Assembly (NCBI GenBank): GCA_932521025.1
Contig: OW051471.1
Coordinates: forward strand, 3,286,001-3,350,000
From: Oscheius onirici
Lineage: Eukaryota; Nematoda; Chromadorea; Rhabditida; Rhabditidae
Reading direction: 5' to 3'
DNA length: 64,000 nucleotides
Part shown: positions 45,368 to 56,121 of the stretch, piece by piece
Position numbering within the stretch: position 1 is the stretch's first letter
Layout of the letters: the number at the start of each line of letters is the position of its first letter
The notes under the pieces: generated by a model
What the model saw: the letters and a program-made list of their open reading frames with translations, nothing else
What the model was told of the DNA's origin: nothing
Databases searched by the model: none
Translations under genes and position numbers: made by a program

Positions 45368-47892
45368 TTAGTTGCTTTCTTCGCTGCTACTAGCAGTCGC
45401 AGCAGTGTAGTCGAATTCCCAGTTTTCTTTTTCGTCCTCTTGTTGGGGAGTCGGCGGCTAAAACATGATTTTCATGAGGAAAACAAGAAAATACCTTTTT
45501 TAGAATAGAACCATGACGAACGGGAGGAATTGAGGCAACGTCGTCAATGAGGCTGACCAGGTGCTTCTCATCTTTGGCCTTCTTCATTAGCGGGTGTTTG
45601 AGGAGCTCTGTAGCCGTCGGACGCTTCTTCGGATCTTTCTGGAAAAGATAAGCTAGACAGCTCGAAATTTCTGCGAACTTTTTAAAGATGTCAATTTCGT
45701 GTCTTTCTGCAAGCGATCTTTCAAAACTTCAACTTCTCCCCTCAAAGCTGCTCCTGTTTGTTGAGAACTGGAATTCCGTCAGAAGTTCCAGATAAAGGCC
45801 TGCAATTTTGGAATATCTATATGAAGAGTATCTTCGAAGCAAAAAAGAATCGACAAGTGAGCATTGTCAAACTGGCTCTAACAAGACGGGACACAATGCG
45901 CACAGAAATTCCTACAAGAATTTAACAAGGTAAGCACAAAAACAAGTCTTCGAAACAAAAGTTCTTCATTTAGAAGATCGTATCTTGTAGCCAGTTGTAG
46001 GAGCGCTTGTACCAGGGAGCCCTCTCGGCCTGTCCGCCTCCAATCATCCTGTACTCGTCGCCGTTGCATCCGTCCGTCTTGCAGCAGCGGACGTCATTGA
46101 GTCGTTCCATCAGCTGGTAGGCTTCTCCGCTCTTCGGCAGATTCGTGTAGATCCATTTGTGCGGCAGACGCAATTTTCCATCACATAGATTGTCCAGCGT
46201 CAGATTGAGGTACTTTTCCTTGTCCTTCTCGTCGTACGTCTTCCCACTGGAGCAGCGGACAGATTCGAAGGGGACCGGGTAGCGATTTTTCTCTCGGGGC
46301 ATGAAGGCAGTGACCGAAGTGTAGATACAGTAGGCAGACTGGTCCGGAGCGCATTCGATCAGTCCCTTGTCCTTTGGCCGATTGTAGTCGATCTCCTTCG
46401 TCAGCTGCCAGCATTTGAGAGCAGCCAAGCTGGGCACAAGCAAGACCAGAAGGAACAGCATTCGCGAAGACATCGTGGCAATTGTGAGCTATCCAAGACT
46501 TTTGCAGCTTTTTATGGAAACTTTAAAATTCTGTTTTTTTATGAAAGTGCTTTCAAAGCAAAAAGCGGAAACCTTTTTGAAAGAAAAAATGGGATTACTT
46601 GTAAGCAATCAGCGATGAAGGAGCGCAACGTCTTTCCGTATGCCCTGTACTGGTCCTTCTCCTCGGCATTTGTATCGAGAGTCGGCGGGTCGTCTCGCAG
46701 CGTCAAAATTACTACCTGGAAACGCCATTTTCAGTCTGTAACGGCGTTTTAATGTTCCTTCCATTTTACCTTTTCTGTTCATGCTAATCGAACTCAGCAC
46801 ATATAGAAATCTCTAGAACATGAAAAAAACGAATAAAACAAGGAATTTTTTTTAGCAACACGAGCGAAATCGATCAAAACTGTCTTTGTGTTCAATCAAT
46901 TTTACTTTGTGTGTGTGGGTTTTTTACACGATTTGTTCAATGAAGAAGCTCAAAAATAGAATACATGGGACAGTGTCAAAACGAGGAATCTAGAAACTTG
47001 AAAAGTTTTGTCAGCAGAGAGCTTTTCTCATACCTTCATTGGCGGATGATGAAAATACGGCGCGTATCCGGTGGCCAGTTCAACAGCCAGAATTCCAAGA
47101 CTCCAGATGTCTGCCTTGAAATCGTAGCCATTTTCCTGTTCCAGGACTTCGGGAGCCATCCAGCAGGGAGTACCGACGAACGTGTGGCAAACTTTCTTTC
47201 GGGAATTGTCGCCTCGACTGGCTGCCAGCAGCGCCGATACACCGAAATCGCCTATTTGAAGGGTTCCGTCCTTGGCGAGCAAAATATTGCCGGACTGAAT
47301 CTTATTTTTTCAACACATATTTCATGTACAAACTTTGATGTCGCGATGAACGTGACCATTAGTATGAAGATATTCGAGACCTTGGAGAGTTTTCCTCAAA
47401 ATTGTGCATACTGTCGCCTCGTCAAGGACTCCATATTTAGCTTTTTCTTTTCCCAGGGCCTGAAAACAACTCGTTAGAAGTAAAAACAAGGAATTACTTT
47501 GATTTTTTGCTTGAGTATATCCAGTACACTTCCGGCATTCAAGATCTTCATAACTATCCACAATTCTTCTTTGACGATGAAGGAAGTGTAATACTGGGCC
47601 ACATTCGGGTGGTCACAACGGGCCATCGCCTGAATTTAGCTGTAGTTGAGAAAAAGACTACTTAACTTACATTGATCTCAATCGCCACTTCGTCCATAAA
47701 AGCGTCCGTATTTTCAATGTTGATACATTTTACGGCACATCTTTCGTGGCGTGGGATACAAATAGCCTAAAAAGGCTTTATTCGAGAAAAGAAAAAGTTT
47801 ACCTCGTAAACAATAGAAGTACTTCCTTCCCCAATAACCGGGCCGAATTTGTAGGCTTCTTTGAAGCTCGGCCAGCTGTTCTTTTCGCCCAT
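45368..47892 (-). CDS. gck-3: OXSR1/SPAK-type Ste20 kinase (GCK-3-like), short form
   Basis: These kinases act below WNK kinases and phosphorylate cation-chloride cotransporters in volume and osmotic control. Exons: 47892-47803, 47766-47671, 47629-47498, 47459-47334, 47294-47034, 46715-46599, 45638-45495 and 45457-45368, 351 aa. Motifs: [12 protein letters not shown] (P-loop), CAVKCI (Lys), [25 protein letters not shown], the WNK-site region [36 protein letters not shown], and [20 protein letters not shown]. The tail [20 protein letters not shown] matches the GGWEW region of OXSR1, but the protein stops there: the C-terminal CCT/PF2 docking domain is absent. The ATG follows TTTCCAG directly. 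Intron 6 contains the Ly6-like gene on the same strand. Confidence 0.92.
45970..46473 (-). CDS. Secreted Ly6/uPAR-like (three-finger) protein, nested in the kinase gene
   Basis: A single uninterrupted exon encodes 167 aa. A clear signal peptide ([19 protein letters not shown]) is followed by cysteines spaced as in three-finger proteins, starting LKCWQL and ending with the signature RCCKTDGCN (CCxxxxCN). Other cysteines are in [24 protein letters not shown] and LDNLCDGKL. The C-terminus ([16 protein letters not shown]) has no long hydrophobic end, so GPI anchoring is not evident and secretion is more likely. It lies wholly inside intron 6 of the GCK-3-like gene, in the same orientation, 126 bp after one exon and 332 bp before the next. 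The lack of introns is unusual here and may mean retrogene origin. The ligand and role are unknown. Confidence 0.85.
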   Translation of the reverse strand: MSSRMLFLLVLLVPSLAALKCWQLTKEIDYNRPKDKGLIECAPDQSAYCIYTSVTAFMPREKNRYPVPFESVRCSSGKTYDEKDKEKYLNLTLDNLCDGKLRLPHKWIYTNLPKSGEAYQLMERLNDVRCCKTDGCNGDEYRMIGGGQAERAPWYKRSYNWLQDTIF

Positions 47893-48127
47893 CTGGAAAT
47901 TACGGATTTACACATATATTTGGGAAATATAGAAGTTAGCAACATAACGTACCAGGTGTAAAACACACACACAACCTACCGGTGTGCAAGAGGACTAGAA
48001 AAGGTTTTCACCAGGAAGGATCATGTGGTCTCTGTCCGACTGTAATAGGAACTGGAGTTCTCAATATAGATTCATATATTAACAGGCGGTAAACTATGTA
48101 CAAGGTGATATAAGGGTTGAGAGAGGC

Positions 48128-48220
48128 AAAGGCCAACCTCTCCAGTCGGGCAACCAGCGGCGTCTCGCCCCAAAATAGGGGCGGACTCGCGAGTGGCCCG
48201 GCTGGTTGTAGTTGGCCTTT
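48128..48220. other. 93-nt GC-rich multi-stem hairpin
   Basis: Outer stem AAAGGCCAAC with GTTGGCCTTT, middle stem CAACCAGC with GCTGGTTG, and an inner CGCCCC-AAAATA-GGGGCG hairpin, all nested. The surrounding DNA is AT-rich. It could be a structured RNA or a small mobile-element remnant; it matches no RNA family that I recognise. The rest of 47893-48742 shows nothing else I can assign. Confidence 0.65.
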
Positions 48221-48742
48221 ACATCAGGTTCTTGTCTTCATTTGGTTCATTTCAGAGGAAAATAAAGTCTAGCCAAGTTGGGTTCACTAAACAACGTATG
48301 AAGAAGATCAAAAGACAAAAGTTGATGAATGAAAACAATGCAAAACTCGATCGAAAGCACTTGAGAAATGACCTTGCTCAATATTAACTGCACACGTTCG
48401 GACCAACCTAGCCTGATTTGAAAAAGTTGGGACCTATTTGTTCCTGTTTGCAATTGTTACGCTGTTTGTAAAACCAAAAACGAACTGGAAAACTTCGTAA
48501 AAAATATTGTTTGAATCGCCGATCATTTCCCATCATTTCTAGTTTGGGCGCGAAACTTGGTTTCATACATTTTCGCGTTTTTTTTCCTCTGCTCGCTCAT
48601 CAATCGCAGAAATTCTGACCAGTTTTCCACCAATCTTTTTGGAAACCGTTTATTGCATTATAGCTACAAATGAATTTTTTCCGAATTAAAACGTCTTTTA
48701 TTGGTCTAAAACGAGCATCAAATCAAACCCTTATGTTTCAAC

Positions 48743-50259
48743 ATGCTGTCGACAAAAGTAGTCGACAAGTATATTGAGTTGGCAAATTCCGCAAAAGTTA
48801 AACTCCACACATCAAGTAATTTACACCCCTTTCATCTACTCACTCTCCTCTCCTAGGTTTTCGTGTAGTCGACGAATCTCTTCTCAGACGACCGTGTCAT
48901 CTGGATTTGAATGAAGGCTACAACGATCAGCTCGTCGATTTGAAAGGATCCGGAATCGATGGACTTTGGCGCGTTATTATTCCACGAAGTCCTGAAGGAA
49001 ATCTTGCGAAGGTTACTAGTACTTTTGTTGGAGAAAGCGCAGTTTTCCAGGCCGTTGAAAATGCTCAAAATGTCGCCTGACGCGGCCTTTTGAGTGAAAT
49101 CGCCATGGCCAAGTTTCTCGGAATAAAAGAACACGTATCTTTCGCCTGCGAAAAGAAAGGAGGCTTAATTTTTATAAACGCCTGTAAAGAACGGTAAGCT
49201 TTTTGGCATAGCAGAAATGAATTATCTTCAGAGAATCAAACGGTAGATCCTTCTATTGGGGACATCGCTTCGAAGAATACGTCGTCTCCTCACCGGTTAT
49301 AGAAGTCGAGAAGGAGAAATTTGATGAAAATCTTTATGTAAGCATCCCTCACGTCTGTTGTATGATATTGTGTCGCAGAATAAGTTCACGACCTTCACAC
49401 GTCTTCTCGTCAAAGCTGAGCTGACTGACAAATACGGCTATAATCCAATTAGGCTCTTCTACAGCGGAGAGATTGATGCCGTTGATGGAAGTGAGCAGCT
49501 TTGATTTGGACAATTCGCACAGACATGGCCAATCCGGGCCGGTTTTGTAAACGTCGGGAAAATAATAGATCGGTTGGATACGGTGCTGGCGTCAGAAGGG
49601 TGCATAGAAAGATTAATGGGAAATTTGAGGATGTCTGAATGCCATGCTACCAGAGCGCCCATGGTTTGGCCCCTTCCAGAAAAGCTGAATACAATTTCCA
49701 CTTATCCGTACTCAGCACTCGTTGTTGGAACCATTGCCTTTCTTCCTCAAAAATCCATCGTTCTGACACGAGAGCATGTGTCAACCGCCGGACGTTCACA
49801 AAACTAGCTCGGCCGGCGTGATTTATTTTGTCTGAATATCCTTTGTTTCAGACAATAACTACATCCAGATCAAAACGCGTCGTGAGGATAGAATCAATCA
49901 TCCTTTTATGAAGACGACCTATCTTCGCTGGTGTATTCAGAGCCGCCTCATTGGTGTCAAGAAGCTGTTCGTTGGAAATCGAGACCTGGCAGGAATCGTT
50001 AGAAAGGTTAGCTAGATTTTTTCATTTATCTATAAAAAAAATTTAGTGCGAAATAGTCGACGTCGACGATCTGCCCAAGCATCTCGAGGGTGACAACAAG
50101 AGATGTCTCCAATTCCTTCACTACACCCTTAACTATCTCGTCCAAAATCTCAAAGACGGTCATTCCGGCATCATCCACATCCGCGACGGACAGCTAATTC
50201 GCAAGCCGCTCTATGCTTCCAACTTTTCCGACGAGTTCAAGGAACATTTCAATCTCTAA
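48743..50259 (+). CDS. DXO: DXO/RAI1-family (DOM-3-like) decapping exoribonuclease, with in-frame TGA
   Basis: DXO enzymes remove incomplete or NAD caps and degrade the RNA. Exons 48743-48815, 48857-49011, 49051-49193, 49232-49337, 49379-49490, 49852-50006 and 50047-50259 keep phase throughout (319 codons). Motifs: CHLDLNEGYNDQLV (matching FDLRDGYxDxY), YWGHRFEEYV, LFYSGEIDAVD (metal-binding GExD), YIQIKTRRED in the EhK position, and LRWCIQSRLIGVKKLFVGNR (KWWAQSFLxGVPxxxxGFR). Two oddities: a TGA at 49078-49080 falls where the family has the aromatic residue of the W/F-R-G motif, and the catalytic Glu of EhK is Gln. The intact splice phases argue against long decay. It may be a recent nonsense mutation, a sequence error, or a gene that has lost catalysis. 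Confidence 0.8.
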
Positions 50260-50432
50260 AAACTCTCTCTAATTTGCTACTTTAACCAATTTCTACAAAT
50301 TTAGAATTTACTCCCGTGTATATAGTTTGCAACCCCGTCGAAATTGTTTCATAGCTTATAAAATCACTTATTCAAGGCTTTCAAATCAGTATTTCTTGTT
50401 CCAACTACTTTTCAAGCTCAGCTATTCGCGGT

Positions 50433-51562
50433 ATGCCAATATGTCGGCAAACAAAAGCTCCTGGTGAAGCAGTTCTCATAGAAGCATCTACATTTTTTGT
50501 CTCTTGTTCTTTACCGATTACTGTAGGAATCAATGCTTATCGATTTCACATAGGAAACGAGAAATCGGTAATATTGGTCGCTTTCCAAAGAGTTCAAACC
50601 AATTCTCAGTACAGTCTTATTCTAAGCATGGCTCTTCCAACAGATGAGACAAAAGGAGACATCCCCCAGCTCTTTCCAGAAGATTTTCTTCGAGATAATG
50701 ATGTCCACATTTACAATGTTAGTAGGTTTTAATAAAGTTAGCAATACCTTTCTTTAGCTCAGCGATCAAGAGTTCAAAGAAAGACGTGAAGAGTTGATTC
50801 TTTCCTGTAAACGACTGCCAATTAGCGAGTGTTGGACTCAGGATGTAGCAGACCAGTACATCAGTGTACTGTTAAAACGTAGTACTTTTTCTCTCGCTCT
50901 TCCCGAACCAGTACCTTTGGAGTATTTCTCACTGAGAGACCTTTTAGCGGTATTTTCGAAGGTTTGCGACTTCTTTCCTGGCATTATATTTTTTTCAGAT
51001 GCATCCGCGTGCTTTTGCTCGTTCCTTCCGCCTTTCCAAGTGTCTAAATGATCTTTTGAGCAAGAACATCACCAAGTTCAGCATTCGCATCAGAAGAGGA
51101 CATTTTTGGGGCAAATTTTCAGGATATTGGGTAATTTGCAACATGTAGAGAGCCAATCAATTTCAGAGATCTGAAAATATCTACTTTGAAAGAATGCTAC
51201 GAGTATCTCAATCCAATCGTGTCCAAATTCGTGACCTCAATTCGATTTTACCATTTACCTTTGAAACGGCCGCATTTTGGATTGGGGAGTTTCCTGAAGA
51301 CGTACTCGACAAGATGAAGTTTCGTTTTGTCAGAATAGAATACATTCAACACTGGCAACGGTCAGGGACTCTAAGCTGGAAGCACTGGCTGGCAAACGTT
51401 GGCTCATTGAGAGTTTTGCGACCAACATGCGACGAAGATTGGACGCTACTGGAGCAAATTATAGCCAAATCTATCAATCAAAATATTCTTCTCAACGTTT
51501 TCAGAGTCTTGGAGGAATTGGTTTCTACGTCTTACCAGACGCAACTCTGGCAGACGTTTTGA
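50433..51562 (+). CDS. Unrecognised protein, possibly F-box-like
   Basis: Four exons (50433-50717, 50758-50961, 50999-51130, 51167-51562) keep phase and give 338 aa. I do not recognise it. The segment EPVPLEYFSLRDLLAVFSKM followed by HPRAFARSFRLSKCLNDLLS has the rhythm of an F-box, and nematodes carry many fast-evolving F-box genes, but the match is weak. The 3' end is ambiguous: another frame is open from about 51424 and continues through FYVLPDATLADVLNSAEVVY into a further exon at 51655 (RWRSGDWTYKAKVLRK). A one-base error could join the two. It starts 173 bp after the DXO-like stop on the same strand, at operon-like distance. Confidence 0.5.
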
Positions 51563-52263
51563 ACTCGGCCGAGGTTGTTTACGGAAGTTTCGACTTGGAT
51601 GTCGTGGACATTATTCGGGTAAGATAGAACTATTCAGTCGGTAAAAGTTTTTAGAGATGGCGATCTGGTGACTGGACATACAAGGCTAAGGTTCTACGGA
51701 AAATCACGAGTGTTGTGCTGATGATTAAAGATTGAGTCACACTGTATCAGTTTCTTCTGAACTACTTCAATTTCCCCTAGAGTCTACTACGAACTCTGTC
51801 AGCTGCTATCTCAACAGACGGTAGTTCATGCTGGACCAGTATCGGCAAACATAGCGGCACAGGAGAAACAGTTTTCACAGTCGACCAAGCGCCGACTTTT
51901 TTGGCTCAATGAAATCAGAGGTGTATGGCTCATCATGAGCGCAAACAGCCTTCTATGACGATATTGTTTGTTCTATACGTGTATGCGGAAAGAGATACGG
52001 CGATCTAAGGGTCTCTGCAACGAGCGCATATGGCCTCAAGTGGTTCCTTGCCGTGGTTAGTCCAAGAGTTACGTTTTGAATTTTTTTCTCTAAACTTTTA
52101 TCTTATTCTTGGTGATTTACTTCTCAAAAACAAGCTCTTTTACTCTTCAGAACAGACACGTTTTCCATTTACAGAAGACTGAACCAGTAAGTTTTGATAA
52201 ACGTCCAACCACTTTTAAAAACTTTCTTTTCGGATCGCAGGCGGCATTTTCAAACCGTTCGAT

Positions 52264-52310
52264 GTTCTGCAAAGTTGTAGTCCTTGATCTTATCTACTAC
52301 TTTGCAGAAC
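52264..52310. repeat. Short inverted repeat sharing a word with the 43.8-kb fold-back
   Basis: GTTCTGCAAAGTTGTAG pairs with CTACTACTTTGCAGAAC over a 13-nt loop with one mismatch. The left arm with its flank GATGTTCTGCAAAGTTGTAG is the same word as in the fold-back at 43830-44184. Confidence 0.7.
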
Positions 52311-53330
52311 ATTGACAATCTGAAAAATACCGTCTTCAATCTGAAAAAGCGTATTTCTGAAAAGTGGTGACCTTCTATTACAGTTTTTACGGTTTGAATA
52401 GAGCTGACTACGCGTAATTGTAAAGAACAACTAAGAGCTGGACATTGAGTCTGATATGAACTTTTCAAAACGACCACTTTTACTATGAGACAGTTAGAAC
52501 CAGTACTTTCAAAAGACTCTGTTCCAACAATCAGCTGTGTTCCGTCGACTCTGAGTGTGTGTCCTCCGTGTGCCCTCTCCGTAACCCTCCCGGCCGAGTA
52601 GTTGGCGCGCATTATTTGCTTTTTGGCTGGGAGCCGCCTGACTCCGAGTTCAGCCACCTCTTCTCTGACTCTTTCCCACAAACCCTCTTTTTGAACCTGA
52701 AAAGGCCTGAAGGTGTCCTCTTACTTTATTTGTCTTTCATGTCTTCCAAACATATTACAATTCCCTCAACACAAAACTAGCAAGTTTTATTGAAAGTCTA
52801 AAACATTACTACTGTTGTGTCGTCTCTACGAAACGAATAGGGAGTCATCCTTTTTGCCGAAAATGTGATGTCCCCAGAGACGTTGTACATTGTATTAGTA
52901 ATTCTCCCGAAAAGACTATACAGTTCCTTTCTCCACATTCTGAATGCAGATTCTTCTGGCCAATTTCGTCCAGCAAAAACTGATTTCAACAGTTTTACTA
53001 GGTAGAAGAAACCTCTACATAGTTTCACGTTTTGTCCGGAAGGTTTTGCATTACCAGTATGAGTCACAGCAAGCAGAGGCATACTGGTCTCGGCACTAAC
53101 TTTTCGAAAGACTACAAGACACACAAGTCTTGGACTTTTTTCTGACCCGAAATCACATGAAGTTTTAGATGTTGTAAAGTGAATTCATGCTGTGACTACT
53201 TGTGAGCAGCCTACTTTTCGTTTATTAGGTTATTATTTCATCTCTCAAGAATAGGCTGGCTCTTCCTCACTTTAAAAAAACCTGTTGAGAGGTATCCATA
53301 GATTAACGTTGACATTCTCTAAAAAAAGTA

Positions 53331-53511
53331 GTCTGTTCAAAAAATAGAGAGCATTATTTGAATTGGCCCGCGCTTTTTCATTGGCTGAGTATCCAACATT
53401 TACATGCTGTAACGTGCTATGCAGCTAAATTCCCGCCAATATGATTTGAAAATTGTTCTGTGAAGAAAGCGCGGGCCAATTCAAAAAATGCTCTCTACAT
53501 TTTGCACAGAC
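53331..53511. mobile_element. TA-flanked MITE, copy 2
   Basis: A 181-bp element with the same ends and length as the copy at 12247-12427 (GTCTGTTCAAAAAATAGAGA to TTTTGCACAGAC), flanked by TA. The two copies differ at only a few positions as far as I compared them, suggesting recent activity. Confidence 0.9.
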
Positions 53512-56121
53512 TATAGACAGTTATCTTGTTAGGTTAGTGAAGTTTTTCCTGTCTAATTGTAAGACAAGAATCGTCTGTCGAATACTTCCAGGCCATACTG
53601 GAGGTAGTCAAGGGAACGATCAGTAGAAGAAGGGTAGGGATTACGGTGGTTATAAACAAACCCCTAGATTGTAAAGAACACTTCTAGAGAGCATACTCGT
53701 GTTGACAAGAAGGCTTCTCTCAGCTGTTCTCGTCCAGGTGCGCAATATGCTTTTGAAGGTAACAGACGTCTATCGATTCAGGCGCTTTTCTCTCTCTCTC
53801 TTGAGCGGGTGTATTATGTTCTCGGCTCTTTTCCGCCTTCTGATTAATTCACTCCAGGTGTCGAGCCTCTCATTAGTTGCCTCTCATACGACAAAAAGAC
53901 ATCTCTCGAGGATCTGACTCCCGTCTTGATCTCTTTCCTCCTTGTCATTTATGAAATGCTTTGTTGACCTACAAATTGCATATGAAGTTTGTACTACGTC
54001 GTTCTGGCTTAATCCTCTTCTATTCCGAGTCGGTCATGCTTACTTCTTTGAGCTCAGAGATCTATATCATCATTTCTCGAGATATACGTACTGGGAAGTT
54101 CTGGTGACAGTTGTTCCCTTACTCCTAATGTAATCTTGCCTCTTGTTTCTATGGTCTTCTAAGTTCGAATAGGATCTACACGGGCTCTTCCCCTTCATTT
54201 GTTCTTATTCGTCTTGAGAGTCCGAGGTGATATATAACTTTTTCTTGTAGCGTAACTGTTATTAAAAGAGTTTCAATAGTTTGTCTCCAAGGAGAGCTAA
54301 AAAACCTCAACTTTTGGGATCAATTTTCCTTTACACCGAAGAGAGTTTTAATAGTGACTTGCTCTGACGGCTACTTTGTCCTGTTGTTCAGTCTTTTTGA
54401 CAGTGTATCGGAAGTTCTTCCTAAAGAAATAAAATCTTACTCGAAACCCTTGAACATTAGGAACTACAAAAACAAAAACGGTCTACGAAAACCCTGCCTA
54501 AATCATACCAGATCTTCTCTCAACTCACCGTATATGAATCCGCAGAATAAATATTATTGCTTGTCACTGTCCGAAGCATTTCGACCAAACTGCATTTTTC
54601 TCTCTGATTCTTTTCTTTAATCCTGGTTCTTTGGAGCCCAAAATGACATGAACTGCCGTAACATTTGCCTTTAGACTGACAATTCCTGAGATCACCGTCC
54701 ATTTCACCTCACTCTTCCCCTCTCAACACTCATATCCTCTAATCCTGTGGATCTTTTGTTTCTCGAGTTTTCTCGTTTCCCAGATGAGGTATTGCGCAAG
54801 TTTACGATTGGCTCTGATTGTTCACTCATGTCTGAATTCACCCCCTCCCTTTCAAACAACTCAGTCACATGACTACCGTGGGAAGAGTCTCTTTCTGTGT
54901 CTTTCAAATATTTCTTGTAGTCTCTTTTTATTATTTTCCTTTTTTTTTCGTCTCCATGTCATCCCGACTGAAATATTCGTGCCTCCTTCACGCCAGAGTC
55001 CATAATGAGCCTGTTTATATCGAAAGAATATACGAAAAACAGGATGTTGAATTAGTGAGACAGCTATCAATTTATCTGAGTCAGTTTTAGAAACGAACAA
55101 ATATTCGAAAGACGTCGTCTGGGTGTTTTTGTCAATAGTCAAAGAAAACGAGTAGGTTTACGAGGAAAATTAGAAAGAAGGGAATGTATGACTGTGTTTT
55201 GCTGACAGGAAATGAACTAAGGCCTGAAACTAGAAGACTTAATATGACGCATAAACTAGGAAACCATTAAAAATTGTACAAGCTTGGAAGATAGACGATT
55301 CGATACTAGTCACGATTTCCTTGCCAGAAGGGGCCAATAACTGGAACGTAGGTAGTCTCGGCATACCAAATTTAACTTCTCAAGCTCATTCTATGCTTTC
55401 TAGCCCTGCGAAACACCAGAGTCAATGGGTATCGGACTTTTCTCCAACACTTCCGAAGGCACTCGGAGGGAGCTCGAAAGCTGATTTCCTAATCGGGTCG
55501 GGAGTTCAATATAGGAGTGTGTCTGTATTTCCAATTTTTCAACCTCTGGGCACTGTCAACATGGTAATTTGAGGGCAATTGTTTATCGAAATTTTATGAG
55601 GAATCCAGTTTTTTTTTTTGAAATAATTCCTGTTTTATTATTTGCAAGTCCTCTATGGTCTGAAGCCACATGTAACAAGTCCTGTCAGGAAATTAGGCTA
55701 CAATTAAGTTTTGAAATTCTCTTTCCGATATGGAATTCAGATTGTTCACAAACCTATTTTTACCCTCAGGGCAGAGATCAGTCTACTAAAACCATCACGT
55801 AGAAAAATAAGTTTCTTTTACAAGTTCATTCAACTTTCTTACCAGGCTGTACTCCAGTTGCTATGCAACTGTATATATCTTCAAGGTGTGGGCGGTCATC
55901 ATCAAGGCTCACTGAATAGTGGACGGCGTAGATTACGAAACCTCTCAATCTGTTTTCCCCGCATCCTTTTTTTCCATGACCCCTCTTTTCCTTCTTCTAT
56001 AGGTCTGCATTACAGTCCCAGGGTTTTCTCTACCCCTCTTCTCTCTCAAAGTTAGCCAGACTCCATTCTCTCTCTATTCAAAGATTCCCTTTCTATATCT
56101 GCCATTCAAATTCCGTTTCAG

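Noticed and set aside
4085..49078. Reassignment of TGA to Trp in this genome, suggested by in-frame TGAs in the DXO-like gene (49078-49080) and near 4083-4085
   Set aside because: TGA correctly ends ATG12 right after its essential glycine, TGG is used for many conserved Trp residues, and the 4083 case can be avoided by another acceptor.
49491..49851. Open frames in the DXO-like intron 5 as extra exons
   Set aside because: They are flanked by a phase-consistent GTGAGC donor and TTTCAG acceptor, and including them breaks the DXO frame.
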